64,000 nt of DNA, taken from Ursus arctos (lineage: Eukaryota; Chordata; Mammalia; Carnivora; Ursidae). Below, piece by piece: positions 13,490 to 24,148 of this stretch; positions within the stretch are counted from its first letter, which is position 1; each line of letters opens with the position of its first letter. The translations under genes were made by a program, and so were the position numbers. The notes beneath the pieces were generated by a model, which did not search any database, was not told the origin of the DNA, and worked only from the letters and a program-made list of their open reading frames with translations. The stretch lies in NCBI RefSeq assembly GCF_023065955.2, contig NW_026623050.1, positions 23,084,501 to 23,148,500 on the forward strand, given 5' to 3'.

Positions 13490-13615
13490 ACACAGGTGCT
13501 AATTATGCGTCAGGCATTGTTCTGAGCTCTTTACAAATATCTTATTTAATCTTTGTAACAACTTCATGAGAGAGGTACTATTCTCATCCCCATTTTTATT
13601 TCATAGATAGTCTTC
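13490..13615 (-). repeat. MIR relic, partial
   Basis: GGTGCTAATTATGCGTCAGG, CATTGTTCTGAGCTCTTTAC and CTTTGTAACAACTTCATGAG fit antisense MIR. Confidence 0.75.
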
Positions 13616-14225
13616 TCAGCATTGGAGTCAACTATCCTAAAACAAAGGAAAATGTAGCTATTCCATCACTAAATAGAAGAAAATTAGTTACATTTAGTTC
13701 ATGCCAGTGCATGAGTGGTTGACAAATCAAATCTTCGCCTTTGATGGGAGACCTGGATACATCATTCACTGAGCATTTACTGAGCCCCAACCAGCACTGC
13801 CCTCCACGAGCTCACAGCCTGGTGGAGAAAACAACACACACCGAAACGAATAAATTACGAGGCCCCGTGACAAGCACATTAGAAGCAAGGACCCAGTACA
13901 GCACTGGCGGCAAGAGGAAGTAATGACCTCCGGCTAGATGAGAAGGCTTCCTCGAGGGTGTCATGTCCGAGTTCCATTTTAATAGATGGTCCAGGACTCA
14001 CCAGGAAGCCGCAGAGACAGAGGGGGGAGCAAGAGGGCCAGGGAAGGGGGAACCACTGGCCGTGGGCAGCAGGAGGGGAAGAGCTGGGGAATGAGAGATT
14101 ATCACTGCGGTGGTGGCCTTGGCTGTGACACAGCGAAGCTCAAAGTCACTAAAGGATCTGAGAGTCATTCCTGTTCTAGGAAGCTTCTTTGAGTTGCAGC
14201 ATGAGGGAGGAGGTCAAGACCAAAG

Positions 14226-14252
14226 AGAAAGAGAGAGAGAGAGAGAGAGAGA
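14226..14252. repeat. GA dinucleotide microsatellite
   Basis: A run of about 13 GA units lies inside a G/A-rich segment. Confidence 0.95.
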
Positions 14253-15229
14253 CATGTTAGGGGCTGTTGCAATCAACCAAGCAAGACACAGTGTGCACCT
14301 GAGCTGGGGAACTGGACTCTAGGGATATTCGGGAACCCGAAGCTTCAGACTGATTGGAAGCCTGGTGTAGGAGTGCAAGGTGACACCCCAGCTTCTACTT
14401 AGAAGACCGGGAGGCTGGTGCGGCCAGTGAAATGGGGAGCATGAGCTGGGAGACCCCTGGCAGGAATGAGGACAACCTTGGGCAGCCTCTAAGCTTGCAA
14501 AAGCCAAACTGGGCAGTAGACATGTTCTTAATAATCACAGAGCAGTTATTCAGATTGTCACTCACATCTCCTTTTAATAAAATATGATGCATCTCATTCT
14601 GTCATCCTAGTGACAAATCATTGCCCTTTGCTGGAAATTAATAACCTTTCAAATGAATAACCTTTGGATAGGAAAATTGGTTTCATTAATACCTCCCCTT
14701 GCACTTTGTAGGTTCATCTTCTCTCTATTCTGCTGTCCCCTGAAACCAAAAGCCCAAGACTTATTGTTTGAGAAGCCTGAATGGCTTTATGCTCAGAACG
14801 AACGATCGGGATCCTTCGTAAATTAGGCTCAACTGAGTTCACTGACCAAAAATGCTCGTATACCCCTCAGCCCCCCGAGAGCCCACCCTGGGCTGAAAAA
14901 GAGGATGAGAGCATCCTCCCCCAGCTCTTGGCTTGATCCCTTGGCACAAAAGATGTCACCCACCTTGGTGGCCTAACCCTGAGAACAGAACACCTCCCCG
15001 GGCTTCCCCCAGCCCCTGAGCAGAGGTGTCTGTCTTTCACCAGCAGCATGGCCGGCCTGGTGGACTTGCATGACTGCTCATCACCCCACCAGAATGACTC
15101 AGGATTGGGAGCAGACTCCCTCAAAAGAAAGACTAGAAGATATTTTGAGAAAACTACTGAAGATAAAATCTTAAAAACACTTTTTCTCTCCCCTACCCCA
15201 TTCTTCCGCAGTCTTTGAAAGATTCCGAA

Positions 15230-15615
15230 TGGACACTCGTTTATCCTTTTCTGCTGAAAAACTCCTTAGCAGCAGCCTTATCGTCTAGGGCATAAAGTCC
15301 AGACTCCCCAGCATCCCAGCGCCCCGGACACTCCAGCTGCCCAGGCTTGTCTCTTTCCTCCTCGTGCCCACAAGGTGCCACCCTCTGAGCCCTAACTCTT
15401 CTGTTCCTCCGGCTCAGAAAGCCCTGCTCCCTCCCACCACCCTCGCAGCCCCACACACAAGCCCCTGTCTGTCCCTCCAGACAGGATCGGCATCGTTTTC
15501 CCTGAAAAGTCCTCCCTGAATGTCACTCCCTGCATCAAGCCGAATCGGCCACTCCTTTCAGATCCTCTCTGCCCCAACCCTACCTGGTCCAGGCAAGGCC
15601 ACATGGCATAATGCG
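15230..15615 (+). repeat. L2 relic
   Basis: AAACTCCTTAGCAGCAGCC, GGCATAAAGTCCAGACTCC and CCTGAAAAGTCCTCCCTGAA follow the order of the L2 3' coding/UTR region. Confidence 0.68.
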
Positions 15616-16124
15616 TCTGCGAGTGAGAACAGGCTGAACTACATGGCCAAACGCACGGTGTCATCTAACTAAAGTGTCCCAGTCACTGTCTCTGCAGTGT
15701 AAGGATATAGGCAATTGGAATCAGAGGGAGCTCGGTTCAAACCCTGATGCCACCACTTACTGGCAGGTGATTTGGGGTGAAATACTCATCTTATCCAATG
15801 GCCTCTTCCATATCCCTATTGTCCAAGAGGTACTCCAATATCCGACTGGCTGAGCCCATAGTCAGGATGGCAGGATATAGGATCTGGCCCCCTCTACCTC
15901 TGTGTTGGGTTCTCGTAGGTCAGCCTTCATCATCTCCCAGGGGAGAAGTGGCCATTCTGCTGGACATGCCCTCTTGGGTTCCCCAAAGCTGCAGTTCATG
16001 CCTAGTAACTGCACCTCCTAGTAACCCTGCTGGCTGGTGCTCTTAGAAACCTCTGGGCTGTCCCAGAGCTGGCAGAGGTGGGACAGAGGCCAGGCTAAGC
16101 ACTGTCTCCAATCGTACATTCCAG

Positions 16125-16309
16125 AGCCAGTTGGAAGATTGAGAGCTGTTGAAACAAAGGAAGCACTGCAGGAGACAAAGACCAGATTCCTGCTTTTTGA
16201 AGACGAAACGGATAAGGGCTGTCAGATTCGGCTGAATCACCCAGACACATTACAGCGGTGTGGCTTCAACTCCTCTCTGCCCCTGGTGATGATAATCCAC
16301 GGGTGGTCG
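16125..16309 (+). CDS. LIPC: LIPC exon 2: N-terminal part of the catalytic domain
   Basis: This 185-base exon starts with AG, completing a Glu codon begun in exon 1, then has 61 whole codons. It begins EPVGRLRAVETKEAL and ends SLPLVMIIHGWS. HGW is the lipase oxyanion-loop motif. GFNSSLP keeps the N-glycosylation sequon at human position 78, which is reported to matter for secretion and activity. The first human sequon (TNKT) is TKEA here and is lost. One residue is deleted and one inserted near the N-terminus relative to human, so the length is unchanged. The acceptor (ACATTCCAG) has a poor pyrimidine tract and the donor is TCG|GTAGGA, so both sites are weaker than in the other exons. The match to hepatic lipase is unambiguous. 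Confidence 0.97.
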
Positions 16310-17754
16310 GTAGGAAATGCTGACATGACTTTTTTCTCTCTGCATTTACATTTTCTGCTTTTCTCCCTTGTGTGTCCAATTTAAATAAAAAGATAGGGAG
16401 CCAGTGATAACAACTTCATGCATAATATTAGTAAAGCTCTCTCTAATTTTCCGAGTACTCCCCACACAGGATCTCATTGATTATCTCGATCCCATGAATA
16501 AGCAGGATAGGGAAAGTGTAATTACCTCCATGTTTCAGATAATCAAACGTGGTTCAAGGAGTTCACACAGCACATGAGGGCCCAGCAGTGATTGCAGTCC
16601 ATGCAGGTGAATCTGTCTGTTTCACAAGAGGAGATAGGAAGCCACTGGGAAACATAGTCTCCCAGTGAAATATAACTGTAAGGTTTAAATGCAGCTGCAA
16701 ATAACAGAAACCCAATTGGCAACAGTTCAAATAAAACAGAAATTTGTTTCCATTTCACACAGTAGTCTAGAGATATGTAATCCAAAACTGGATAAATGAC
16801 TTTGGTCAATGAACTCCTCAGGGACTCAGCTCATTTCCAGCTTACTACTCTGCCATTCTCAGAGTGTAGCCTTTGTCCTTATAGTCCAATATGGCAGCCA
16901 GAGCACCAGCCATCACATCTTTATTCCAGGTAGCATAATTAGTAAAAGGTATACACAAAGGAGTCAAAGAGCTGGGAGGTTTTTTAACAGCTTTCTTCAG
17001 ATACTATTCATATACCATATAATTCATCCATTTAAAGTGTAAAATTCAATGGCTTTGGTATAAAGGAGTTGTTTTTTTAGGTTAGCTACCCAGAAGCATC
17101 TATAAAATGCTTCCAGTTACATTCATTGGCTATACCTAGGTAGAAAGGTGACAGAGATATGTAGCCTCTTAGAGAAGGTGTAGCCTTTTAGGGATGCTAA
17201 AAATCCTGGACAAAGGGGAGAAAGAATATTGTGGGCAATGGTTGAAATCAAACTAAGCAAGGACTTGTCTCCAAGGGGAAATCCTGCCTCCCTGGTTCCC
17301 AACCAACCCACGAGTTGAAGCTTAGTTCACAACTTGAAACCTCCAGAGATTTGGGGATCTATTTCGTGACTTGGAAACCTTTTGCTGCCATCTACTTGAA
17401 AAATACTCTTGAAACCCTCATCTATCCTACTGTAGAAAGCAAAATGAGCCCGTCTACCCACCCGCCACTCTTTCAACATTTGTTCACTGAGATCCTGCTA
17501 TGTGCAGCCTCATAGCCTTCCCATGAACAATACAGACCCCGTGCCTGGTCTCATGTGGTAGTGGGGAGCCACACGATGCCACGGGGGTGTAGCTACAAGG
17601 TGGGGTGCTTGCCACTGCCGGGGGGAAAGCAGAGGCACCCCTAGCCTTCTAGCAGCTTCCCCCTATGACTGAAGGGGCTCCCACTCTAGGGAAGTGGGGG
17701 TTCCACACACCCCAGGGTCTGCAGTGAAGGTGGTGGTGGCTTTCCTGCCCCTAA

Positions 17755-17965
17755 AGAAGGGACCTAACATAGATTGAGGCCCTACCACAAGTTAGGCCCT
17801 TTACATTACTCATCAACCTGTTTAATCCCCACGCCTCCCTCCGAGGTGGGTTAGTATCTTGTAGAAGAAACTGCACTCAGAAAGGTCGAGCAGCTACCAT
17901 AGTCACACAGCCAAGAGTGGACAGAGATTCAAACCCAGAACCCCCACGCTCCAAGCTCACACTCT
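17755..17965 (-). repeat. MIR relic
   Basis: GTTAGGCCCTTTACATTAC, CACTCAGAAAGGTCGAGCAG, CACACAGCCAAGAGTGG and TTCAAACCCAGAACCCC. Confidence 0.87.
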
Positions 17966-18439
17966 CAAAGACGCCCAGTTCACCGGGCCTGTGTCAGAGG
18001 GGTCTGACTGGGCTCCCACCCCCAGCAGGCTTCACCCCACAATCCTCACTGCGGCTCTCTCCTGCTGGGGTAGCCGCTCAATCCACGTTTCTGTAAGAAA
18101 AACAGAAGAGGAGACAGAGGGCAGAGCTCTAAGAAGATGGAAACTGTTTTAAAGGAAACTAAAGATCAGTCACGGAAAGCTCCCCTGGGGAGCCCTGGGG
18201 GGGGGTGGATAGGGATTAGAAGGAGTCCAGTCACGGTAGAGAAGAGTATCCCATTGCTTCAGCGGCTTTAGCCATCGGACTTTCCTTACAAGAAAAAAGA
18301 GAGAAGGTGGGAAAGAGGCAATGCATCCCGAGGACAGATCTGCAGATGGCCAGCCAGCCGAGTTAGAAGCTGGAGCCAGCAATTCAGAAAGGCTTTGCAG
18401 AGCAGAGCTGGGGCTTCTTCCCGGTGCTCTCCCCTCGGA

Positions 18440-18740
18440 CCCTGCCCCCTTTACCCTCCCTGCCGCCGCTAACTCCCCCTGCCTCTACTCACTCCTCATG
18501 CTCCCCTCACCTTTCCCTGCCTCCTTCTCACCCTCCCTGCCCCCTTCACCCTCCCAACCTCCTCTCACCCTCCCTGCCTCCCCCCTCACCCACCTTACTT
18601 CCCCCCACCCCCTTCACCTTTCCTTGCCTCCCCCAATTCCCCCTGCCTCCTTCACCTTTCCCTGCCTTGCCCTCACCCTCTGGGCCTCTTCTGACTCTGC
18701 CTGCCTCCCCCTCACCTCTCCCTGCCCCCCACTTAAACTC
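18440..18740. repeat. Pyrimidine-rich degenerate minisatellite in intron 2
   Basis: About 300 bases are nearly all C and T on the + strand, built from loose units of about 20-24 bases around the core CACCCTCCCTGCCTCC. The minus strand is G-rich with many GGGAGGG runs. It creates long spurious open frames on both strands. Confidence 0.88.
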
Positions 18741-19084
18741 CAGCAACACCCACTGCTTGTAGCTCCTTCCGCCCCCTGTGCTTTCTCTCCTCTTGGCCTT
18801 GGCTCAGCCTGCGCCTTCTGCCTAGCGTGTTCTTCTCCCTCTTCTCCTGCTGAACAGTATCCATTATACGGTAGGTGCTCCAAAAATAGTTGTTAACTGA
18901 ATTCATGACTAAATAAATATCTGGTTCACAAATGCAATGTGAAGATAGGACCGTTACCAGGGTCCTTTCCCAGAACGAATTCTTCATTCTTCAAATGCAG
19001 AAGGGACTAGAACGTCTATCACTGGTGATAGGAACAGCAACAGCTGCGTCACTGGGACACTAATTCTGAAGGTAACTGCGTGAC

Positions 19085-19280
19085 TAACATTTACTGAGCG
19101 CTTGCTGCCTTCTAGGCACTGTTCTAAGTGCCTCCCAGCGACAGACTGGTCTCGTCTTCACAGCAGTCCCGGAAAAGGCCACTACTGTTAGCCCCATTTT
19201 CCAGATGGGGAAAGTGGCCCACGGAAAAGTTAACCAAATTGCGAACAGACTGGAAGAGCTGGGATTTGAACCCAAGGTGC
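19085..19280 (-). repeat. MIR relic
   Basis: TAACATTTACTGAGCGCTTG, TAGGCACTGTTCTAAGTG, CCCATTTTCCAGATGGGG and GAGCTGGGATTTGAACCC: complete antisense order. Confidence 0.9.
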
Positions 19281-19888
19281 TCTGTCTGCATGGAAGGCAC
19301 TGGGTGCACATTCAGAAGTGGTTGCCCCTGACCTCAAATGACCTGCCCCGTCATCAGCATGTTCTCCAGCCTAGCCTCCCCCCCCCCCCGCCCCGGTCTT
19401 CAAGCACACCAGACTCTTCTCCCCCCAAACATACCACGGGGCCCTCTCACGGTCGTGCCCCTCTGCAAGAGCACTTCCTTCTGCCTGGACCGCCCTAGAC
19501 ACCCTGCCCACGGTCACCTGCCCACCCTTATTCTCATAAGTGAACTGCTGTTTATCTGTGCAGACACGTCTTCGTTCATGAACCCATCAGGAGGGCCCTG
19601 CAAGTGGGTTCTCGAACAAAGTGCACACACAGGAAGATTCTCCATAAACACGTATTGAGCTCCTGCCATGTTCCAACTCATGACGCTTTATTCCCTCAAA
19701 AGTGAGCAGACGCAGTGGGCAGGAGAGCGAAGGAGCTGGGATTCAGAGCCGTGGCTCAGCAGGCCTCCCGGAGCGGGGAGGTAGTAGAGGTGACCCTCAA
19801 AGTTAGGTCAGCTTTCAGCTCCTGATTACGCAGACTCTTCCATTACATTAAGGCTCCGAAACTCTTAAAATAGGGGCATGTTAAGAAA

Positions 19889-20082
19889 ATGGTTCTCAGT
19901 TGGAGGCCAGGGGTAGCCCCCGGGGACATTTGGCAAAGCAACTTGTGGGGGACGAGTGTTGCTGGCACCTGCTTGGGAGAGACCAGAGATGCTGCTAGAT
20001 AGCCTACAATGCATGGAACAGCCCCCACCACAGAAAGGATCTGGCCCAAAACATCCGTAGTGCCAAGGTCGAGAAACCCCAG
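19889..20082 (+). mobile_element. MER20-type hAT DNA transposon relic
   Basis: GGTTCTCAGTTGGAGGCC start, GGGGACATTTGGCAAAG, GATGCTGCTAGATAGCC, ACAGCCCCCACCACA and a GAGAAACCCCAG end match the MER20 consensus order. It ends 160 bases before exon 3. Confidence 0.85.
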
Positions 20083-20242
20083 TTAAGCCCTTTCTTTTGG
20101 AAAGAAGGATCCAGCCTTCACTAGCCAAGAGCTGGGAAAGAAGAAAAAAAAAAAAAAAGGTGAACAGGGAGAAAGCAGAGACTAGTATAGCACCCCGTGT
20201 CCCCTCCCGGTTAAGCTGACTACTTTGGGGGCCCACCGGCAG

Positions 20243-20425
20243 GTGGACCGCTTCCTGGAAAACTGGATCTGGCAGATGGTGGCCGCCCTGAAGTCTGGGC
20301 TGGCCCAGCCTGTGAACGTGGGGCTGGCAGACTGGCTCAGCCTGGCCTACCGCCACTACACCGTCGCTGTCCGCAACGCACGCCTTGTGGGCCAGGAGGT
20401 GGCGGCTCTCATCCAGTGGCTGGAG
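20243..20425 (+). CDS. LIPC: LIPC exon 3: catalytic domain, helix and strand before the nucleophile
   Basis: This exon has 183 bases, 61 codons, phase 0 at both ends. It reads VDRFLENWIWQMVAAL at the start and VGQEVAALIQWLE at the end. It encodes part of the alpha/beta-hydrolase core, including the VNVGLADW strand and the helix leading toward the nucleophile elbow in exon 4. Acceptor CCGGCAG|G and donor GAG|GTAAGG are good. It is much more GC-rich than the flanking intron and keeps an open frame. Differences from human are conservative or on the surface (for example GLADWLSLAYRHY). Confidence 0.97.
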
Positions 20426-20982
20426 GTAAGGCCTGGCCCGCCTTCCTTTCCCCTCCCCTTCTCGCCCTTCTCCCTAGACAGTGAATGAAGCTGGTCTCCT
20501 AAGCATCCCAGACAGGAGAACCACTCAGCTAGCTCACAGGAATGGGAGGGCACAGCGTGGAGATGGGACACTGGGGATCCCTCAGATGCCTTGCTTGAAC
20601 CCCTGTTTTGCAGAACTGTCTTCCTTCCCCCTCCCCCATCCACTCTCTTTTATGCTCACTCCCTTGGATGTGCTAAGGATCTAAACACACCCGTGCACCA
20701 CCAAACCCACAGAAATGAACAGGAGCACGGTGCAGGGTGTTCACGTCCTGGGAAAGGCAGGCAGGCAGGGGGCAGCAACACCAAGCGGGGGTCCCAGGTA
20801 ACTGAGCCTGAAAGGTGGGCGCCACCAAGGTGAGAAGCCAGTTTGGGTCAGGAGGCTGAAGTAAGGACCTCATTTGCCACCCGGGACAAAGAACAAGGAG
20901 GGGGAGCCCAGAACGAGCTGGACCCACACAAGGTTTCTGTCCAGCAGCTCTCCCCCGTAACCACCTTGCCTCCATCTTCCAG

Positions 20983-21100
20983 GAATCTGCTCAATTTTCT
21001 CGAAGCAATGTTCATCTCATTGGGTACAGCCTGGGTGCCCATGTCTCAGGATTCGCTGGCAGTTACATCGGCGGAAAGCAAAAGATTGGGAGAATCACAG
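20983..21100 (+). CDS. LIPC: LIPC exon 4: nucleophile elbow with catalytic Ser
   Basis: This exon has 118 bases: 39 codons plus the first base of a split codon. It contains HLIGYSLGAHVSGFAG, where GYSLG is the GXSXG nucleophile elbow and its Ser is human Ser168. It follows a short 557-base intron. Acceptor CTTCCAG|G and donor ACAG|GTAACC are canonical. The last base G joins CG from exon 5 to give GCG (Ala), where human and related lipases have Gly just before LDAAGP; this is discussed as a finding. Confidence 0.97.
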
Positions 21101-21702
21101 GTAACCACACCGATAACCGACGGCGTGGAGCAGGACCCGCTTCTGCAACATTCCCGTGACTGCCACGCGCCCAGCCTCCTTCGCACTGTCCCAGGCCTGA
21201 CCGCTGTCCTAGACTGCCTTTCCTCCAGAATTCAGAGTAAATCCCAGCCGCAACTCTTACTGCCTTGCCTCCAATGGGTACCTTGCACAGTCATGCCAAA
21301 TAGGACCTGAAAAGCAGACTTTCATAACTTTTAACCAGGAAAGAATTTATTTTTCCATATAGTTTTAAAAGCCCAATATGAACAAGTTAAAGGATCACAG
21401 CCCAAAATTTGCAGTGACATTGGCCACATTTGTGCCTCAGTTTCCATATTTGTGAAACACATGAGTCTTACTCTGGGACCCATTTGGATTGAGGGAGGGG
21501 GCTCCACACTGACTTGGAAACGGCTCCAGATACCCAGGAAGAGCTGGGGTTGTGCAAGAAGGCCTTTCCTCCCAGGCTTCCTTGACGCCGACCTCATCCC
21601 CCAATGCTACCCCACAGTCCTGTCTGGAAGAACACATCTGATCGGATTCTTCCCCAGCCAAGTCCCCACAGATATCCATAGGATAAAACTCAGAAAGCCC
21701 AG

Positions 21703-21905
21703 GGGCGCCTGGGTGGTGCAGTCGGTTAAGCATCCTACTCTTGGTTTTGGTTCAGATCTCGGGGTCATGAGATCGAGCCCCACATCAGGCTCTGTGCTCA
21801 TTGCAGAGTCTGCTTAAGACTTTCTCTCCCTCTCCCTCTGCCCCTCCTCCGGCACTTGCACACATGCTCTCTCTCTCTAAAAATAAATATATTTTTTTAA
21901 AAAAA
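21703..21905 (+). mobile_element. Can-SINE in intron 4
   Basis: Head GGCGCCTGGGTGGTGCAGTC, CT-rich middle and AAAATAAATA tail. Flanked by near-identical AGAAAGCC direct repeats. Confidence 0.93.
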
Positions 21906-22091
21906 GAAAGAAAGCCAGACAAGGCCCTTCTCAGTGTAGTGTTCCAGAGTTCTGCGACCTCTCCTCCCGCTGCTCTCTTCCTATAGTCCCGGGCTTCCAT
22001 GAAACTAGGTCTTTCTCTACTTCACAAGAAAACACCTTGGCTTCCTATGTTTCTGAGCCTTTGCATGTCCTTTTCCTTTGCATGGAATATC

Positions 22092-22276
22092 TATTTTTTT
22101 TAAGACTTTATCCATCTATTTGAGACAGAATGAGAGCATGAGAGGGGATAGAGGGAGACGGACAAGCAGACTCCCCACTAAGTGGGGAGCCCAACGCAAG
22201 GCTCAATCCCAGAACACTGAGATCATGACCTGAGCCAGAGCCAGACACTCAACCAACTGAGCCACCCAGGCGCCCC
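22092..22276 (-). mobile_element. Can-SINE in intron 4, antisense
   Basis: The + strand shows TTTTTAAGACTTTATC at the start and TGAGCCACCCAGGCGCCCC at the end. Flanks share an imperfect TTGCATGGAATATC-like duplication. Confidence 0.93.
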
Positions 22277-22336
22277 TTGCCTAGAATGTCCTACCACAAC
22301 TTATCCACCCAGCCCCAGTCTACCTACCAAACTCCT

Positions 22337-22364
22337 ACCCATCCTTCAAGACCCATCCTTCAAG
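22337..22364 (+). repeat. 14-base perfect tandem duplication
   Basis: ACCCATCCTTCAAG occurs twice head to tail (22337-22350, 22351-22364) within an L2-like segment of intron 4. Confidence 0.95.
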
Positions 22365-22439
22365 ACCCAACAATACTTCACAGGCTAAAACAATTCAAAG
22401 GATATTTAAGATGAATAGCATTGTTGTGACCTTTCATTG

Positions 22440-22633
22440 TTTTTTAAGATTTCTTTATTATAGAGAGAGATAGAGAGAGTGGGGAGAAGGGCAGAGCGAG
22501 AGAGAGAATCTCAAGCAGACTCCATGCTGAGCGTGGACCCCAACTCGGGGCTCGATCCCACAACCCATGAGATCATGACCTGAGCCAAAACCAAGAGTTG
22601 GATACTCAACCACCTGAGCCACCCGGGTGCCCC
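22440..22633 (-). mobile_element. Can-SINE in intron 4, antisense
   Basis: The + strand has TTTTTTAAGATTTCTTTATT, a GA-rich stretch, and GAGCCACCCGGGTGCCCC at the end. It lies about 160 bases from the previous SINE in the same orientation. Confidence 0.92.
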
Positions 22634-23914
22634 ATGCCCCCATTTTATCAAGTAAGAACATTTTTGGCAGCTAATATCTACTATTACCATTACTTCACCA
22701 AAGAAGAGGTCGGTTTTAATGTAAAAAAAAAGACAGAAATAATGGTAGACATTTAAACGAAATAAATTTGTCATTGTGAGAACTCACTTCCTCATCCTTA
22801 CTTTTTTGACCTTGCTAGTAACTGGGGAGACCTGGTTGACAGGCCGTTATTTGTGCCCCCAGCTCTGTGATTTAACCCTCAATAGGCTGGGGGTGAGCAG
22901 ACCTCCACAGAAGGCCAGTAAGGCCTATCGCAAGGAACCAGTCCTAGAAGGCTGAGTCAGAATCAGAGAGAGGCAGCACCAGGCCCAGCACCCTCTCCAC
23001 TCTGGCTGGTGTCGTGGGCCACATCAGGCATTATTAGCCAGGCCCGCTCATGATAGAGGCAGCAGGACAGCTAATTACTCCTGTCATCTCATACTCAGCC
23101 CCATGAAGAATGGAATATAAATCACACCAAGACATCTTTCATTTGTAACTATGGATGAGAGCTGGAGACAGGCGCTCTCACTGCCCCCTGTCAATTCCTT
23201 CACCCCCAACAGGGATGGAAGCCAGGGCTGATGTGGGACATCAAAGGGTCTTCCAGAGAGGTGAAGGGAGAAAGACAGAGGAAAAATCTTGAGCGCATAA
23301 ATACTCCCCAATGACCGTCAGCTAGGAGCTGCCACTGGTCTCACGCACACGCATCTGTCACTTGACCAGGGCTCTGAGCAGTCCTATTTGCTCACAACAT
23401 TTTCACCAGGGAACAGTCACGTCCCAAGGCTGTTTCGGACATTTCAATGAAATGACATTGGTGTGGGAGAAAAGCCAGCTTGTTTAGGGAAATTACTGAC
23501 AACATACAGGCAAATAAATTCTTTCTCTGATTGGTAGGTTAGAACTACTTACAATAAGCACAGTGGTTTTTTGTATGCAAACAGATGCTCTTGAAAGTAG
23601 CTTGAGAGGTACTTAAAATTGATTTGCTTAAATAAATCAAGCATGCCCTCATAACCTTATTCCTACCACTGGATGTTCCTGCAGACCTCTTTCCCCATAG
23701 ATAATGCACAGCCCATGTCTAATTTTCGGCACCATGAATTACCGTGGTTTTACTGCGAAAGGGTTATAGCAAGATTTTCTAGAGAGAGATTATCCCCTCG
23801 GATTTTCTTCTTCCTGCTAGCTCATGAATGTGTAATAGCATCAGAAAGCTAAAAGGAGCATTCTCCTTTCTTCCCCTTGCTCCCACCTAACCCTTACCCT
23901 TGCTTTCCCGTCAG

Positions 23915-24148
23915 CGCTGGATGCCGCCGGCCCTTTGTTTGAGGGATCTTCGCCCAGCGACCGCCTTTCACCAGATGATGCCAATTTTGTGGACGCCATT
24001 CACACCTTCACCCGGGAGCACATGGGCCTGAGCGTGGGCATCAAACAGCCCATAGCACACTATGACTTCTACCCCAACGGGGGCTACTTCCAGCCTGGCT
24101 GCCACCTCCTAGAGCTCTACAAACATATTACCAAGCACGGCTTAAACG
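23915..24148 (+). CDS. LIPC: LIPC exon 5: catalytic Asp, substrate loop and start of lid
   Basis: This exon has 234 bases: two bases completing a split codon, 77 codons and one base over. It contains [10 protein letters not shown] with catalytic Asp194, then [14 protein letters not shown] and [13 protein letters not shown], which are hallmarks of the pancreatic lipase gene family. The first lid Cys is in [12 protein letters not shown], and the lid runs into exon 6. Acceptor CCCGTCAG|C and donor AACG|GTGAGA are canonical. The reading frame has an internal ATG at 23935, but this is not a real start: the coding sequence continues upstream to the acceptor. Confidence 0.97.

Larger units (their letters stand above)
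1..16124 (+). other. LIPC: LIPC intron 1, 3' part
   Basis: No coding exon is recognised here. The acceptor is at 16123-16124. The content is old L1, L2 and MIR relics, five Can-SINE copies, an AC microsatellite and a GA microsatellite, described separately. Open frames up to 230 codons occur (for example 3806-4498 on the minus strand), but they overlap repeats and show no protein family features. Unmarked stretches between the listed repeats look like ordinary intronic DNA. Confidence 0.85.
16310..20242 (+). other. LIPC: LIPC intron 2
   Basis: This 3,933-base phase 0 intron contains an L1 fragment (about 16985-17110), two MIR relics, a pyrimidine-rich degenerate minisatellite, an L2 relic and a MER20 DNA transposon relic. 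No exon was recognised. Confidence 0.9.
21101..23914 (+). other. LIPC: LIPC intron 4
   Basis: This 2,814-base phase 1 intron contains three Can-SINEs (21703, 22092, 22440) and a small L2-like segment holding a 14-base tandem duplication. The last 1.2 kb before exon 5 shows no repeat I recognise. Confidence 0.9.

Noticed and set aside
18321..18896. 191-codon open frame, Pro/Ser/Leu-rich
   Set aside because: It is created by the pyrimidine-rich minisatellite, where C/T-only sequence has no stop codons on the + strand.
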